Source: Melampsora larici-populina 98AG31
Taxonomy: Eukaryota; Basidiomycota; Pucciniomycetes; Pucciniales; Melampsoraceae
Direction: 5' to 3'
Length of the DNA stretch: 64,000 bases
NCBI RefSeq assembly: GCF_000204055.1
Contig: NW_006768796.1
Coordinates: forward strand, 248,001-312,000
The translations under genes and the position numbers were made by a program. The stretch's first letter is position 1; every line of letters begins with the position of its first letter. The notes beneath the pieces are model-generated. The model saw only the letters and a program-made list of their open reading frames with translations. It was not told where the DNA came from and searched no databases. This document shows positions 46,265 to 59,500 of the stretch, piece by piece.

Positions 46265-49200
46265 TTAACCCAAAAACCTCAAACCCAAACTTTTCCTTAA
46301 CGTTGAGAATTGTTCTTTAGGCAACTGCTTAGTTAAGAGATCTGCAACCATCAGATGTGTTGGACAATGCTTTAAGACCACATCACCTTTATTCACAACC
46401 TCACGTATCCAATGATGGTGAATTTCAATATGCTTAGTTCTAGCATGAAAGACTGACTTTGAAGTTAAGTGAATAGCCCCTAAGTTATCAGATTGAAGCA
46501 CCGTAGGATTAGGATCTTTGAAACCAAACTTTGCCATCATATTCCTCAACCACAACAACTCTTGACAGGATTCAGTGATAGCCCTATACTCTGCCTCCGT
46601 TGACGAAAGCGCAACTGTTGGTTGAAGACGGCTCCTCCAAGAGATTGGTCCCCCTGCTAAAACAAACACGTAACCAGTCGTCGAACGCCTAGTATTGACA
46701 TCACCAGCCCAATCAGCGTCGCAATGAGAAATGGGACACTCAAAACTCCTTTGTCCAGTCACAACCACCTGAGTCTTTCCAGAGTACACTATGCCAACAT
46801 TGATTGTGTGAGCCAAGTACCTCAGAACATGAATTGCCGAGTCCCAATGAATTTGACCTGGACTTTCCAAAGGTTGTGACAAGACACCGCCTGCATGAGC
46901 CATGTCTGGACGTGTGCATTGGGCAAGATACATTAAAGAGCCTACTACACTTCTGTAAGGAAGTTTTGTCTTGGCAAACTCCTGAGCTTCGTCTTCAGTA
47001 GCCTTAAGTAGCTTCACGTTTGGTGAAAGTGGAGTTACTGCTGGTTTTGCATTAGTCATATTGAATCTTTGAAGAACTGTTGAGGCGTATTGCTGCTGAG
47101 ACATCGAATAAGTCAAGTCATCAATTCGCTGAATTTGAATTCCTACAACCGTGTGAGCAATTCCGAGATCCTCCATCTCCCACTTGGCCAAAATCTCGAC
47201 TTTGAATTTTGAAATATCATTTCCCGTGATCGCTAAATCATCAACGTGCACATACACTGCAGTAAAACAATCACCTTTCGCACGGATATAAATGCAATGA
47301 TCGATTTCGCATTGCTGAAATCCGATTTCAATAAGGAATCCCTCCACATCATCTTGCCAGATTTTAGGCGACTGCTTGAAACCATAGAGATATTTCTTCA
47401 TCCTCCATACTTTACCGATAGACAAAGCGGTTCTGTACCCTTCAGGGATTTCGACATAAAGTTCTTCTTCCAGGAAACCGTTAAGAAACGCTGTTACCGC
47501 ATCCATCTGATGGATCTCCCACCCATGAATTGCTGCGATGGCCACCAAAAGACGCAAGGAACCAGGTTTACCAGTTGGAGCAAATGTTTCACCGTAATCC
47601 TGGCCTGGAATCTGGGTATTGCCCATAGCCACAAAACATGCCTTGAACTTCACACCACCATTGACAAGAGGCTTCTTCCTGAATACCCATAACCCCCTGA
47701 TTACATGACAATCAGTTGGAGGATCAACCAAGATATAGACATCTTTCTCCTTCAAGGAAGCAAACTCCTTGTCACACGCGGCTTTCCAACGATCGGCATC
47801 TGCGGAAGCCATAGCTCGTTTATAAGATTTGGGATCTGGATTTGATATCAAGTTGACTAGATGACATTCAGGCGGTAGACAAGCAAAAAAAGATTCAGTA
47901 ATGAAATCAAATTCATATTCAGCTCCAGAAGTGCACATTCCCCGAAGAGAATCATGAAGTTTCTTCGCCGACCGAGTTGAACGATGTGGAGCTTCGTCAG
48001 ACGTTTTCGCCAAAGGAACAATCTCTGGAGGTACGTCTTGATGATCTGAATCCACAGTGGCACTGTCATTGGATTTGATTGTAGGTAAAATAGATGGAAC
48101 AACTTCTCCAAAATCACCGTCATCATCGAAGAAGCGAACCTTCACAGATTTTCTATCAGGTTCTAAAGGTACTGATGAAACTTCGGAAGCAGATGACTTA
48201 AAGGGAAACACATCCTTGTTAAAAGTTGCGTGATGAGTTAAATAAACTTTTCTTGAAGATAAGTCAAAAATTTGATAATTAAAGTTGTCATTATCAAAAC
48301 CGACGAGTACTCCTTCTGAGCTTACAGGTGAAAACTTGGATTGTCGTAATTCTTTTCGAATCAGTCCAAAAGCCTGGCACCCAAATACACAAAGGTGATT
48401 GATTGAAGGTTTTCAAAAGTTCCACATTTCAAAGGGAGTCTTCCCTCCTTCAAGAGCAGCCGTTACACACCGGTTTGTGAGAAACACGGCAGTGCTGCAT
48501 GCAAGATACCAAAAACAAAGAGGCACTGCAGACTCAAGCATCATAGAACGCGCCCTGGTATTGACAATGCGCATGCCGCGTTCTGAGACACCATTTTGCT
48601 CGGGAGCATGACCAGATGTCAGATGAAGAACTATCCCTAACTCCTTGAGCTTCGGACCAAGTAGGCTGTTAAGAAATTCGGAGCCGCAATCAAGGGTAAA
48701 TTGTTTTAAGGAACATCCAGTCTGCCGTTTGGCAACAGCAATATATGCCATGAAAACTTCGTAGACCTCCTCTTTGGTTTTGTCATTTAAAGGATAAATG
48801 TGCCGGAACACAGAAAAATCATCACAGAATAAAATAAAATAATTTTCATTGTTTAAACCAGCAGTCCTGATAATTCCACTTAAATCTACATGAACATTTT
48901 CTAAAAATGTGCGAGCACGTGGTCTGGTTTTGTTATGTGGAAGTTTTGTATTCTTGGATAGAGAACAGATATCACAAGTTAAATTTTCATCAATGTACTC
49001 GAATTCCTCAACACTATCCAACCTTGCCATGAGCTTCAGGTATTTGTTGCTTACATGCCCTAAGCAACGGTGTTGAAGTGATGAAGTGATTTCAGTGACA
49101 GAAGTTGATGTTGATGATGATGAGTTCAAACCACTCACAGGCTTGAGCAGAATGAACATGAGGTTGTTATCAGAGATGAACCCGTTGAAGATTGCTAGAT

Positions 49201-49461
49201 CATTTAGAACTAATGAGAAATTTTTATTGTCGTGAAACATCTCTCTAACACCTTGTTTCTTCAGTAATCCACCAGCCACGAGGTTTCTTGAAAGTTCAGG
49301 TACGTAAAGCGAATTCTTCAGTTCAAATACCGTCTCATCTCCAGCTGAGAACTTAGCAACTCCTCAACTGTGAACAGCCAACGAAACATCCCCACCAGCT
49401 AGTTTAAGGCATTTACTAGCATCGTCAATCTTGATCAGTGAGGCTTGATCAAAGAATTTAT
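46265..49461 (-). pseudogene. Ty1-copia pol: integrase, reverse transcriptase, RNase H
   Basis: A single minus-strand frame contains a GAG-pre-integrase region (LQHRCLGHVSNKYLKLMARL; CDIC), the integrase core with Asp in ENVHVDLSG, Asp in FTLDCGSEF and Glu in PEQNGVSERG, then RVT_2 reverse transcriptase (KACFVAMGNTQIPGQDYGET; MDAVTAFLNGFLEEELYVEI; active site VYVHVDDLAITG) and RNase H (HCDADWAGDVNTRRSTTGYV; ALSSTEAEYRAI; HARTKHIEIHHHWIREVVNK), ending LRKSLGLRFLG. In-frame TGA codons at 49364-49366 and 48413-48415 interrupt it. Gag and the start of protease are missing: upstream the frame runs straight into a truncated LTR at 49462. The order INT-RT-RH is diagnostic of copia elements. Confidence 0.9.
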
Positions 49462-49592
49462 ATCTACTAACCACATCTCCTTCCTAATTAAGCAACCACT
49501 ATTCCTGCTAACACAACCTCAACCTACACCTCTACACAAACCACAAGATGGATTAATTATCTTTGAACACTTCACAAGATAATATTGTAACA
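49462..49592 (-). repeat. Truncated 5' LTR of the copia element
   Basis: These 131 bp match the inner end of the 3' LTR (46117-46247) with one C/T difference. On the minus strand it starts TGTTACAATATTATC at 49592 and stops abruptly at 49462, where pol sequence begins. The remainder of the LTR, the primer-binding site, gag and protease are therefore deleted. The near identity dates the insertion as young. Confidence 0.85.
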
Positions 49593-52500
49593 GTAATTTA
49601 ATCAGAGAATGGAAGAAAGATATGCAGAAACAGAGATAGCAAGTCTCTCCAGTGGATGGTTCTTGGAGGGATTGGAATAGCAATTCAGAACAGATATTAT
49701 CACATCAGAAGGAAGGTGAAGGACACAGTCCAATTCAATTGAAGCCTGATGGTAATATTGAAAAATTTGAGCATGAGCAACCAATGATGTTGAAGGGTAT
49801 GCAAAAAGTTTAAATTACTGAGCCATCATGCAAATGGAGTCCTGGGTTTTCACATTTGATGGATTCATTCAAACCCAGAGGATCATCAATATGGGATGTG
49901 AGGAAAAAGAATAGCACAAGTCAAACTCTTCAGGTCTTTGTCAATCACAACAGAGACAATGTGAAATCAAAAGCATGTTGGAATGACCTTTTGGAGGGTA
50001 CAACTAGCAGAACAGCAAGCATTGAAAGAAAAAACATGAGTAGAAATACCAAAGATCAAAAGGGAATGACTGGATAGTGCAAATGAATCTCAGCAAGTAG
50101 CTTTATGAGCTAGATCTCATGCTGTTAAACTCAATGTGCAAAAGCAAAGGGCCACATTGTGTCCTCCCACTTTTCCTTTCTCACCTTTCTTTTCCCCTCC
50201 TTGCAAGCCCTTTTTTGCTGTCCAAATTCAATTTACTTTTTGTTGCCTGATACATTTCAAGATTGGCTGGGTACCTTTGAAATCATTCTACACATGATTA
50301 TGATTTTGGCATTTGCTATTGCAACTTTGTCAAAAAAAACATTCCAATATCTTGCAATTTCCCTTTTTGCTTTCTCAGGCTGTAATTCTGGGGTCAGAAT
50401 GCAAGCACCATACATCTCAGAATGCACAGGAGCCTTGAATGCAGTACTGAACAGGTTTATTAGAATTTCTCACAGTCGTATGCATTCAATGTAAAGTCTC
50501 ATAATGGAATGGTTGGCTAGAGGGAGTTGACAATGACACAAAATTGCAGCCCATGGTGTTTGCCATGTGCCCCTCTTACTCTCTCAAGATAAGAAGGCTC
50601 TAAAATGATGACACAATGAATCAGTGCTGGTTCATTTGGCTGACGGTTATGTGTGTTACTCATGGTGGCCCAGGGTGGGAAAAGATGAGAGAGAGAGCAC
50701 TGTGGGTGGCCAAACTTGGCGCTGAGCAATCCCACTGTGATGCTCCCCTCTCCCTGTAAAATAGATAACTGTGTGAAAGAGAAATATAGAAACAACTTTT
50801 GCACCACATGTACCTTAACCCTTTGTTTGACAAGAAGGGTGGTTGGTAGGAAACAAAAAAAAATTATAGCAACTGAAAAAATAACAAGACTGAAAACTGA
50901 AGTTGGATTTGTAGATAAATGTATGTAGAACAAACTGTACTAAATGATTAAGCTGGAGATAGTTTTTGGATTTTTAATACACAATTTTTTGATAAGAAAG
51001 ATACAAAATCAAGGAAAGCTCTACAACTGGGAGGTGAGACTGAGGCCGGATGAAGTGCATGTACGTACACTTGTTGGGGGAGTCTGTTGTTGGCTTTTTC
51101 TTGCACCTGTTTTTAGATAAGCTTACATGTGTGACCCGATGCCAGTATGTCATTCCCCCACCTGCATTCCCCATTTCACACATTGCACTTTGTTAACACT
51201 TTGTGCCAACCCCAAACCACAAAAGAGTCTTTCAGATTTCACCATTCTCACTAAGCCAATCCACCTATTCCCCTTAGTTGAAATGTGTTCAAACTCACAA
51301 GGAATGAGAATCTCAACTCTCATTCAATCTTACCAATTTTAGAAATTCATCAATCTTAAACATCACAGCATCTTTGCCCTTGTTTTGTCCTAATGATAAG
51401 CTTGTGACTTTTATTTGCATCCTCATTGTCTAATTTTTCAATCAAAATCACAGCAAGTCGTGAATTCATTGAATTTCCAACCATCACTTCAGTCTCTAAA
51501 GATTGCTTCAGTTGTGTACAATGGTGTGGCAAGTGACATCCTATTGGCACTGAAGTGTGATGAATTTGACTGCAAAGATACTATTAGGTATTGCTACAAA
51601 GAGGTTTGGTAACAAGAGAAAAACACAGCAAGCTCATTGGTAATCAGGCAGAATTGATCAACATTTGTTTCTCCTGCTGTTCTACAACCTTGTGAGGTGT
51701 GTCCTGTTCCAAATGCCATACACATCTAACATCACAATGCAGATTGTTTTCACCAGGTCTGCATCCAGTCACCAAACTGTAAAGAGAATTAAAAGCCTAC
51801 CAAAACAAAACAGAAGGAAATTGAAGATTTTAAACTTTGGTTGTGAATGTGAATTCAGGCCCAGCTTACCATGATGAGCAATGTGTGAACAATTAAAAAC
51901 TTGACTGGCACAAAGCGGTCTTCAAATCCTTCTCATCCATAGAGAGCATAGATTCCAATGCCATGGATTGTGCTAGTTGACAAAAGATGATATGGATGGT
52001 AAAGAGTATGAATACCACCATGTAATCAAAAATGAAGGCAGATCCGTAATGGTCGTCAAAAAGAAAAGATGAGTGCACATCAGTGTGATGTGAGCCATGG
52101 AGTATTGTACTATCTACATGTATGCAGATTCCAGATACCTACAGCACAAGTGTGGTACAAATGAGCTGGGTCAAGTGAATTGGGAAGATGTACTGATCAG
52201 CATACAAGAGATGTGACTACTGTGATGTTGGGAAAACACTCACCACCAAGAAAAGTACAAAGGACATAGGGTTGTTTTTGACATGTTAGTGAAGTAAAAA
52301 TGAAGATATGCATCTAATGTGTAAAGATTGGCTTACATGGAGGGATGGTGCTGGCAAGCGTACAAAACGTGGGCATCCGGAACGTAGCAAGCCCCTTGCA
52401 GGCAAGTTGCCTCTTCCATTCACAAGACTGGTCAGGATAATCACACATTTTGTGTTTGTAATTGGTTGAGGGACAGTGTGAGATTTTAAGATAAGATGAA

Positions 52501-52633
52501 GAATTGTAGGAATATTGAAAGGATGTATAGTTTGGAAGGTGGAGTGATGAGTTGTGGAGAAGTGAAGTGTTGGGGAATAAAAGAACAGAAAGCAGAACCA
52601 GTATATATATATCTTACCAGTGAACATGCCCTG
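49593..52633. other. Gene-free, decayed sequence right of the copia element
   Basis: There is no supported gene over 3 kb. The composition is TG/CA-rich with few CpG, and all frames are short. A palindromic region and poly-A/T runs occur, but nothing identifiable as a host gene, RNA or intact transposon. It is probably an old repeat that received the copia insertion. Confidence 0.35.
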
Positions 52634-52778
52634 AGGGCACGTTCACTTGAGCGATTTCTGGTGAGAAATCATCCTGCAAAATTTGAAGTGTCCATTTGGT
52701 GCTGCATGTTTCATTTTTGAATTAAAAAATTTACAGAATGTGATTTCTGGTCAGAAATTCCTTAAGTGAACGCGCCCT
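52634..52778. mobile_element. MITE-like element, about 145 bp
   Basis: AGGGCACGTTCACTTGAG at 52634 and the reverse complement of the right end, AGGGCGCGTTCACTTAAG (ending 52778), form a TIR of about 18 bp with two mismatches, and AATTTCTG-like similarity continues inward (GATTTCTGGTGAGAAATC; GATTTCTGGTCAGAAATT). It is non-coding. The target duplication is unclear because the flank also reads CCCTGA. Confidence 0.65.
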
Positions 52779-53634
52779 GAGTATCAGTCCATCTCATTGC
52801 TCTCCCTTGTATTACAAAACCTCAAATTCTTAGTTATAGTATAGAGGTAATCAAAGTTAGATGTTTATCAACCTTGACGGCCTTGTCAGAGTCCATGCAC
52901 ACCAGCTACACCACCAACGCTGTTACTACACATGTGTGTATGCCAGTACACATCTAATTTAAGTGACCAATCTTTCTGTAGTCATGCACTTTTTCCTCGG
53001 AAACAGGCGAGGTAAAAGATATAACTTTGATTGAGAAGGAAATAGTAAATATTTGCCTTGGTCAACGAAGAAAAAGGGAAAAAGAGTAATACAAATCTTT
53101 ATTTTATGGAACGTGAATACAGTCTTGAAGTAGACAAAAGAGGAAGAGGTTAAGGCTACCTAAGATCTTGATCAAAGACTAGAGCTTTTTACTATCAAAA
53201 CGCTGGACGACCCCGGAGGGCCTGAGTGAATTGCAGTGTAAGAACGAACCAGAGACCCGAGGGGCGGCGCACACTACAATAAGAATACCAAAGCTAAGCA
53301 CAATGGGTGGGATGAGGTGGGATGTTGGGATACAAAAAATCTAAGTTGAATCAAAGATTTTTTCAGCCTTCACCTCCAGGGCACCCTCAAGATGGACTGT
53401 AAGCCATGTCAGTCTTGAAATACTTCCCACGCAGGGAGTGAATTGTTCTTCTTATGTCTCCTACTCTGCCTACTCAATTCAGGACTTATGAGGTGTCATG
53501 CGATCTCAGCTTAAACTTGCTACCTCTAAAGCAGTCCTGGAAACTTATTATTGCAATCTATGGGGATTGACGGCACATCTAACAAGTCTAGTACATCTTA
53601 TGCACATGCAAAAAAATAACAGAAAATATCTTAC
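52779..53634. other. 3' flank of GMP synthase, nothing recognised
   Basis: A mixed-composition stretch with a locally GC-rich piece (53200-53270). I see no gene, RNA or repeat. Confidence 0.35.
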
Positions 53635-55823
53635 TCATAGCCACTGAAGTTGAGCAAAAAGCGTTAATAAACAGATGTGAGGTATAGACAACAGGTTGAA
53701 ACTCACTTCTACTGTTCCTGGAGGTTTTGAAGAAATGTCGTAAGTTACTCGATTCACTCCTTGAACCTCATTTGTGATACGTGAAGATATCCGTCTTAGG
53801 ACATGTGGAGGGAAGTCAAACCCTGCATGTCGGAAAACTTGTGAGCGATTGAGATGTAATAGAAACGGGAACCGGTGTCTAACTCACAATCAGCGGTCAT
53901 GAAGTCCTCCGTTTTGACTGCCCTCAAGACAATGACTTGCTCATAAGTTCTTTTGTCACCTTGGACACCAACAGCACGGACTGGCAACAGAACGGTAAAT
54001 GCCTGACTGATTGCATTATATAGATTTGGTTCTCGTACAATCTCCTCTAGATAAATTGCGTCCGCTTTTCGGGCAATATCAAGTTGGCTTTTTGTGATAG
54101 GACCTAAGATTCGGATAGCTAATCCAGGACCTGGGAAAGGATGGCGATTAACCAGGTGGGCCGGGATATTCAACAGTCTTCCCAAGGCGCGGACTTCATC
54201 TGAAAGTATCAAAGTTGATCATGTTAGCTAGAGGACATCTTCGAACTGTGCATTTAGAATGGATCACCTTTAAAGAGTTCACGAAGGGGTTCTATGAGTT
54301 TCAATTTCATGTCGTCAAGTAACCCTCCAACGTTATGGTGCGTTTTGATGGTCGCACTAGGTCCCTTGAAACTGATACTTTCAATCACATCTGGGTATAA
54401 GGTACCTTGCAGAAGATATTTAATTCGGTTCTGCGAGTCTTGAGATCCTGCCTGCTTCTGAAGTTCGACATCGATTTCTTCAGCTTTGGCTTCAAAAACA
54501 TTGATGAAAGTGTTTCCGATGATTTTCCTCTTTGCTTCTGGGTCTTCTATACCTTTCAAAGCATCTAGAAAGGTATCTGTAGCGTCCACCACAGTCAGAT
54601 TAACACCTAAATCCTCATTCAGCATTTTATGAACTTGATCGGCCTCATTCATTCGGAGAAGACCATTGTCAACCATGATGGCATGAAATCGATGTCCGAT
54701 TGCCTCATTCATCAGCTTAGCGGCCACCGATGAATCTACACCACCAGACACTGCACCAATCACATGATCTTCGGGTCCTACCACACTTCGGATTCGAGCG
54801 ATTTCTTTGTCAATGAAGGTTTCCTGTGGCCAGGAAGTAGGATGATTCAGATAAGCGCCTAGGACCCCTATCGAAGGAAAAATTCATATAGCACACCATC
54901 GTCCAATCCGTCTTCGATTGGCAAACACCGACAACAAATCGTTGGATGATTTCTTTTCCCATAGGAGAATGAGTAACCTCAGGGTGGAACTGTACACCAT
55001 AGATGGGCTTGGTCAGGTGACTGATCGCAGCATAAGGGGCAGAAGGGGTGTCCGCTAGGATCTGAAAATCTTGCGGCAAGCTGTCTACTCGGTCGCCGTG
55101 TGACATCCAGACCTGTTGACATATGCAATCGATACAGATATAGAATGGAGAGTCATCAAACCATCATCGGGATGGAGAAGATATGAAAGTACGCACCTGA
55201 ACTTGGTCTCCGAGGCCATCAAATAAGACGTTCGGGTTCCCATTGCTATCGACCTTGCGGATATCAAGCATAGCGCTACCATATTCCTTACGATCGCAAG
55301 CAATGACTTTACCCCCAAATGTTCGAGCAATCTCTTGCAATCCATAACATATACCCAAAACAGGTACACCCAACGTGAAGACGTCTGGGTCAACCCTAGG
55401 AGAATCTGGCTCATACACCGAGTAGGGAGATCCAGACAGGATTATTCCTTTGGGCCGCCATTTCAGCTGCTTTATTTTGAACGTGCATGGTAGCATTTCA
55501 CAGTAAACCTAAGACATTAAAAATGACGATTGTGCGTCAATTACCGCAGTCATCTGGAACATGACACAATTGCAGGATCTGAACAAGGCGTTACGTTGAG
55601 TTCTCGACATCGTCTTGTGATTAGGTGAGAATATTGAGAACCAAAGTCAAGAATCAAACTAAAAAGCAGAATAAACAACTGCAGCCAATCAGCATGGTGC
55701 GTAAGTCGAACAAATTAGGAGACAATGTAAAAGTATAAAGACTGACATGGTATCATATGATTGAGCAATGTCCGTCAAGGCGATAACAGACGGATCGGCG
55801 TTGATGGTAGACGCAGTGGCCAT
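53635..55823 (-). CDS. GMP synthase (glutamine-hydrolysing)
   Basis: Final step of GMP synthesis: XMP + ATP + glutamine to GMP. ATG at 55823 opens [20 protein letters not shown]. The class I glutamine amidotransferase domain includes [20 protein letters not shown], the nucleophile loop [17 protein letters not shown] (Cys near 55345) and [18 protein letters not shown] with the catalytic His-x-Glu. The ATP pyrophosphatase domain has the PP-loop [18 protein letters not shown] near 54730-54760, followed by [18 protein letters not shown] and [20 protein letters not shown]. The dimerisation domain carries [14 protein letters not shown] and [20 protein letters not shown]. The last short exon gives W-L and TGA at 53635, where most homologues end W-E. 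At least seven introns are present, and no damage was seen. Confidence 0.93.
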
Positions 55824-56585
55824 CGAGTGTGAATGTTGTTGGCGAGAATTGAGGAAGAGAAGCGATTGAGCAAGTTTGGAGTTGGCCGAGCATTTTTTTT
55901 TGTTTGATCTAATTTTTAATGCGGTCGCACTGTACACATCTATGTATCTTGTATGCGGCTACTCTGTATAGGAATACTTCAGTATGCTCATAGCGAGTAC
56001 CAACTCGAAATCTTCGCACACTTGAATTCATTCCTGTAAAATCTGTGTCATATGTACTCATGTCGAATTGCAAGTTGTTGATCGGGCTCGAGATATCAAC
56101 GCGTTTGACCCTTGCTCTTGGTTGAGGATTACAAACTATGCTAAGAATTTACCAAATTGTTGACAATTTGTACTCAAAAGACTTCAAACTCGACGACCCA
56201 GACCAGACTCCAAATGGGGATCTGTGCAGTGTAAGACCCTCTCCTGAATGGTGCTCCTCTCTGAGAATAGCCCGTCTTACAAGTCTCATTGCGTTCATCT
56301 CATCCCATGTTCCAATCTGATCTAAGATTATCATCAGCAGAGACGATTTTCCAATTGGCGTTGTTCTTCTAACTCTTGAAGAGGTCAACGGCAGTTGAGC
56401 TTTCATGATAGATAGACCTATTCTTACATACAATGAGCTTCCTCCATTACAGCAAGCAGAGAAAGCACAGATCCTTGAAGAATTTCACTCCATACAAACC
56501 TCATATTTGTAATAAGCCAGACTGGCTGCAGTCTAAAAATGCTTCTATTGGACACACACCATTTTCCTTGCGTGGATTGGAACCT
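55824..56585. other. Intergenic between GMP synthase 5' end and XRN1 3' end
   Basis: This contains the promoter side of GMP synthase. A minus-strand frame at 56149-56433 has no recognised domain or splice support, and nothing else stands out. Confidence 0.35.
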
Positions 56586-59500
56586 CTAAGCTGCGGATCC
56601 TCGCCTTCCCCTTGTGCCGCGTCCGCGTGGTGCTGGAGACCCCCCTCTGGGAGGATGTGTGGTAGTTGTGCCATTTGACCGAGCTTCTACAGACACAGGA
56701 AGAAACCCCCCTGGCAGTTGTTGCGCCACAGGATATGCATGTTGTCCCCGGCCGCGCGGAGGGCCTCCACGTCGCGCAGTAAGAATCCTCGGTGGTGGAA
56801 CGGCATGGTAGCTAGGTCTGCTCGGCCCATTAGTCACGTTCACGCCCCTTCCCCGCCATGCGGAACCTCTGTTCATTGATTGGGTTGCGTTGTTTGTTTG
56901 AAGGACCTCTAGAAGGGATCCCGGTCCTGTGGCTGAATGATGACTCGGGCGAGCCACATGCGTCGAAGTTGGCGGTGCTCGATTGGAAGCTGGTCTTGTT
57001 ATGCCTCTTGTGCCTCTATGGGAGGCTGGCGGATATGCGTTCGGCTCTTGAGCTTGCCGTGGGATAAGTGCAGGCTGTACTCTTCTTCCCTGCGCGAACT
57101 GCAAGCCATTTCGATAGGGGGAACCCGTTGGTGGAGAAATTGTTGTAGGAGGATGCGTTGCGGCGATGCTATGTGCATATTGGGGACTCGTTAAGTTGAG
57201 AAGGGCCGCAGGGGAAACCGAGGCACCTCGATATGCGGAGCATCTACAATCATGAGAGTCAGTAGCTGTTCGGTGCAATGAGGTCGGCTGACTTTGAATT
57301 CAGGGACTGACTTGTTAGACAGATTGGTGCCGCCAATGAACGGCGCGTCAAACACCACATCAATTAGGTGATCACTCAAGCCGACCACAGTGCCCTTGGC
57401 GCTGAGGGGTACGGCTCCGCTATCCGTGACCAGAACCACCCTATCGCCCACTTGGAACGTCTGCCCCTGTAAGCGTACTGAGGCATGAGCAGGCTTCAGA
57501 ACGGCCCTCCTGGGAATATTGCGAATGATCGCTTGCTTCATGCGCTCTGGAACCTTTGTTGCTTTGTAGCGCATAGCTAGTGCTTCGAGCTGCGCTATCG
57601 AGCTACTGTCCAACATCTCAGCATATAATGATACCCTTTCAAATCCCTTCACATTTTTTTCTTTCAACCAGGCTTTCATCTCGGCGATTTTCTTTTCTGC
57701 ATCATGTGGAAAAAAAACTTCGATTCGCGAGAGATCTTCGTTGGCGTGGCCATCTAGAGTTCGAGCAATCTCTGGAAACAAGCGCTACAGGCACATCGAT
57801 GTAGGTGAGTGGCGGAGGTTAGCTAAAGAACTAGAAGTCGTGTAATCCAATATGTTCTCACATTGTACTCCGCGAGCAACTCAATAGCCTTGGTTGAGTA
57901 TTCCCATCCGTTCTCGTTTTTGCGCGAATAACCCAAGACTTTAAGCGCCTTGGCTTCGAATTTCAAGTTGAGTCCGATGTTCAGTTTATTATCGCTGGTA
58001 GGTGACTCGAAAAGCATTAAACTCGAAGTTATTTTACTCAGGCTTAACGCCCGGATCCCAAGCCTCTTGGATACCATATGCGAAGGTAGGTAGTTCTCAG
58101 AGTGATGAGATCGAAGAGCACTTTTGAAGGCTAAATTTTCTTGCTTTTCGTCCGGAAAAAACTGAGACGCAATCAACAGATAGCTCCATCAATCTTGGCG
58201 GCACGATCTCTTAGGAGGCATTGGACATTAGATGTGAGCACAAGAGATGTCAAAGGCTGGGGTCTTACCACAATGCGAATGGCGAGACTGTCACTAGCAT
58301 GCCCAACGATACTACCTGTACTACCATATTGCGATGCTCCCAAGAAAAATACGGGGCAATCTTCAGGAAATTCTTCTTCAATGGGACACGCGGCCCGCTC
58401 CTGCCAGACGAATGATTCATTAGAGCACTGCAAAAGACCAACATTGAGGCAAAACGCACCAGAAACCGGGGATCTTCAGAGGAAACAGATGTGACGACGG
58501 TTTGAAGAGCATGTTCGACTTCACGTTCTTCATATTCTTTTATCAACGCACCATCTTCAGCTCGGGTCAAGGACTTGATTGGTTTGACGTGCAACAAGAC
58601 CTCGATCTCTCCCGTGATCAGCCCACACTTTTTTGAATAATTATACTCTAGATGCTCGACGGTTCGTTTATAACTTGCTAGTTTGGCATCAGTATGTGGG
58701 GTGGGACAGAGCTGTGAGGTTTTTGTATCCAGTTCATAACGAAATAGGGAGTCGGAAAGACCGACAACCTTGGCTTCTCGAAGAAAGGGGTAGTCGATGT
58801 AAACGCGATTACCAATCAGACTTCTAGCGATGTCTTCAACTTTCAAACTTTCAAATAAATTCTCAATATGGACAACGATAGTCTCTTTTCTGCTTGCCGT
58901 CTGATAAATAGTGATCCCGTGAAAGCTTAATGTCCCATAATGCGGCAGGTTATGTAATGAAGGAAATCCCGCAATAGCATCTTTTCCCAACAAGACACCT
59001 TCGCATAAACCTTTGACAAGACGGAGACCACCCAGAGTAGGTAGATCATAGGGTGTCATCTTGCTGCGACAGTTATGGAGATCAGCGAAGAAACCTGGCA
59101 GGGATGATGGGTAAGTTGCAGAGATATTAGGATCGTGTTCAAAAAGCCAACTGGTTCCGAAGGTATTTCTGTTTCGCTCTTCTTCAGTCAATCGATGTTC
59201 GGGACCTGAGTTTCATCGATTGTCTGCGGTGGTCAGCACGGGTAGCAAACCTGACAGGGAAGCGGACAGATCGCTCACCCCGCATTGCTCTTAAAAGCCT
59301 CTCCTGGTCGATGAACGGAATCTTCACAACCGCCTCCCATTCTTGTTTTTTGCCGTTCATATCCGTCTCAAAGTCTTGGGGGTAGAGGTCGAAAATTGGG
59401 GATTCGGGGTTGGTCATCAAATCCTATGTACAGGATGAATCAGTACCCCATCAGCTGATGGTCGAAGAAGACAGTCTTGATCAGATTGATATCCAACTAA

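Noticed and set aside
46265..49461. In-frame TGA codons in the copia, recombinase and BUB3 frames as recoded selenocysteine or readthrough
   Set aside because: They occur together with frameshifts, TAA/TAG stops and truncations in neighbouring remnants; decay is the simpler explanation.
56149..56433. 94-codon minus-strand frame between GMP synthase and XRN1
   Set aside because: No domain, no initiation context or splice partner; most likely chance.
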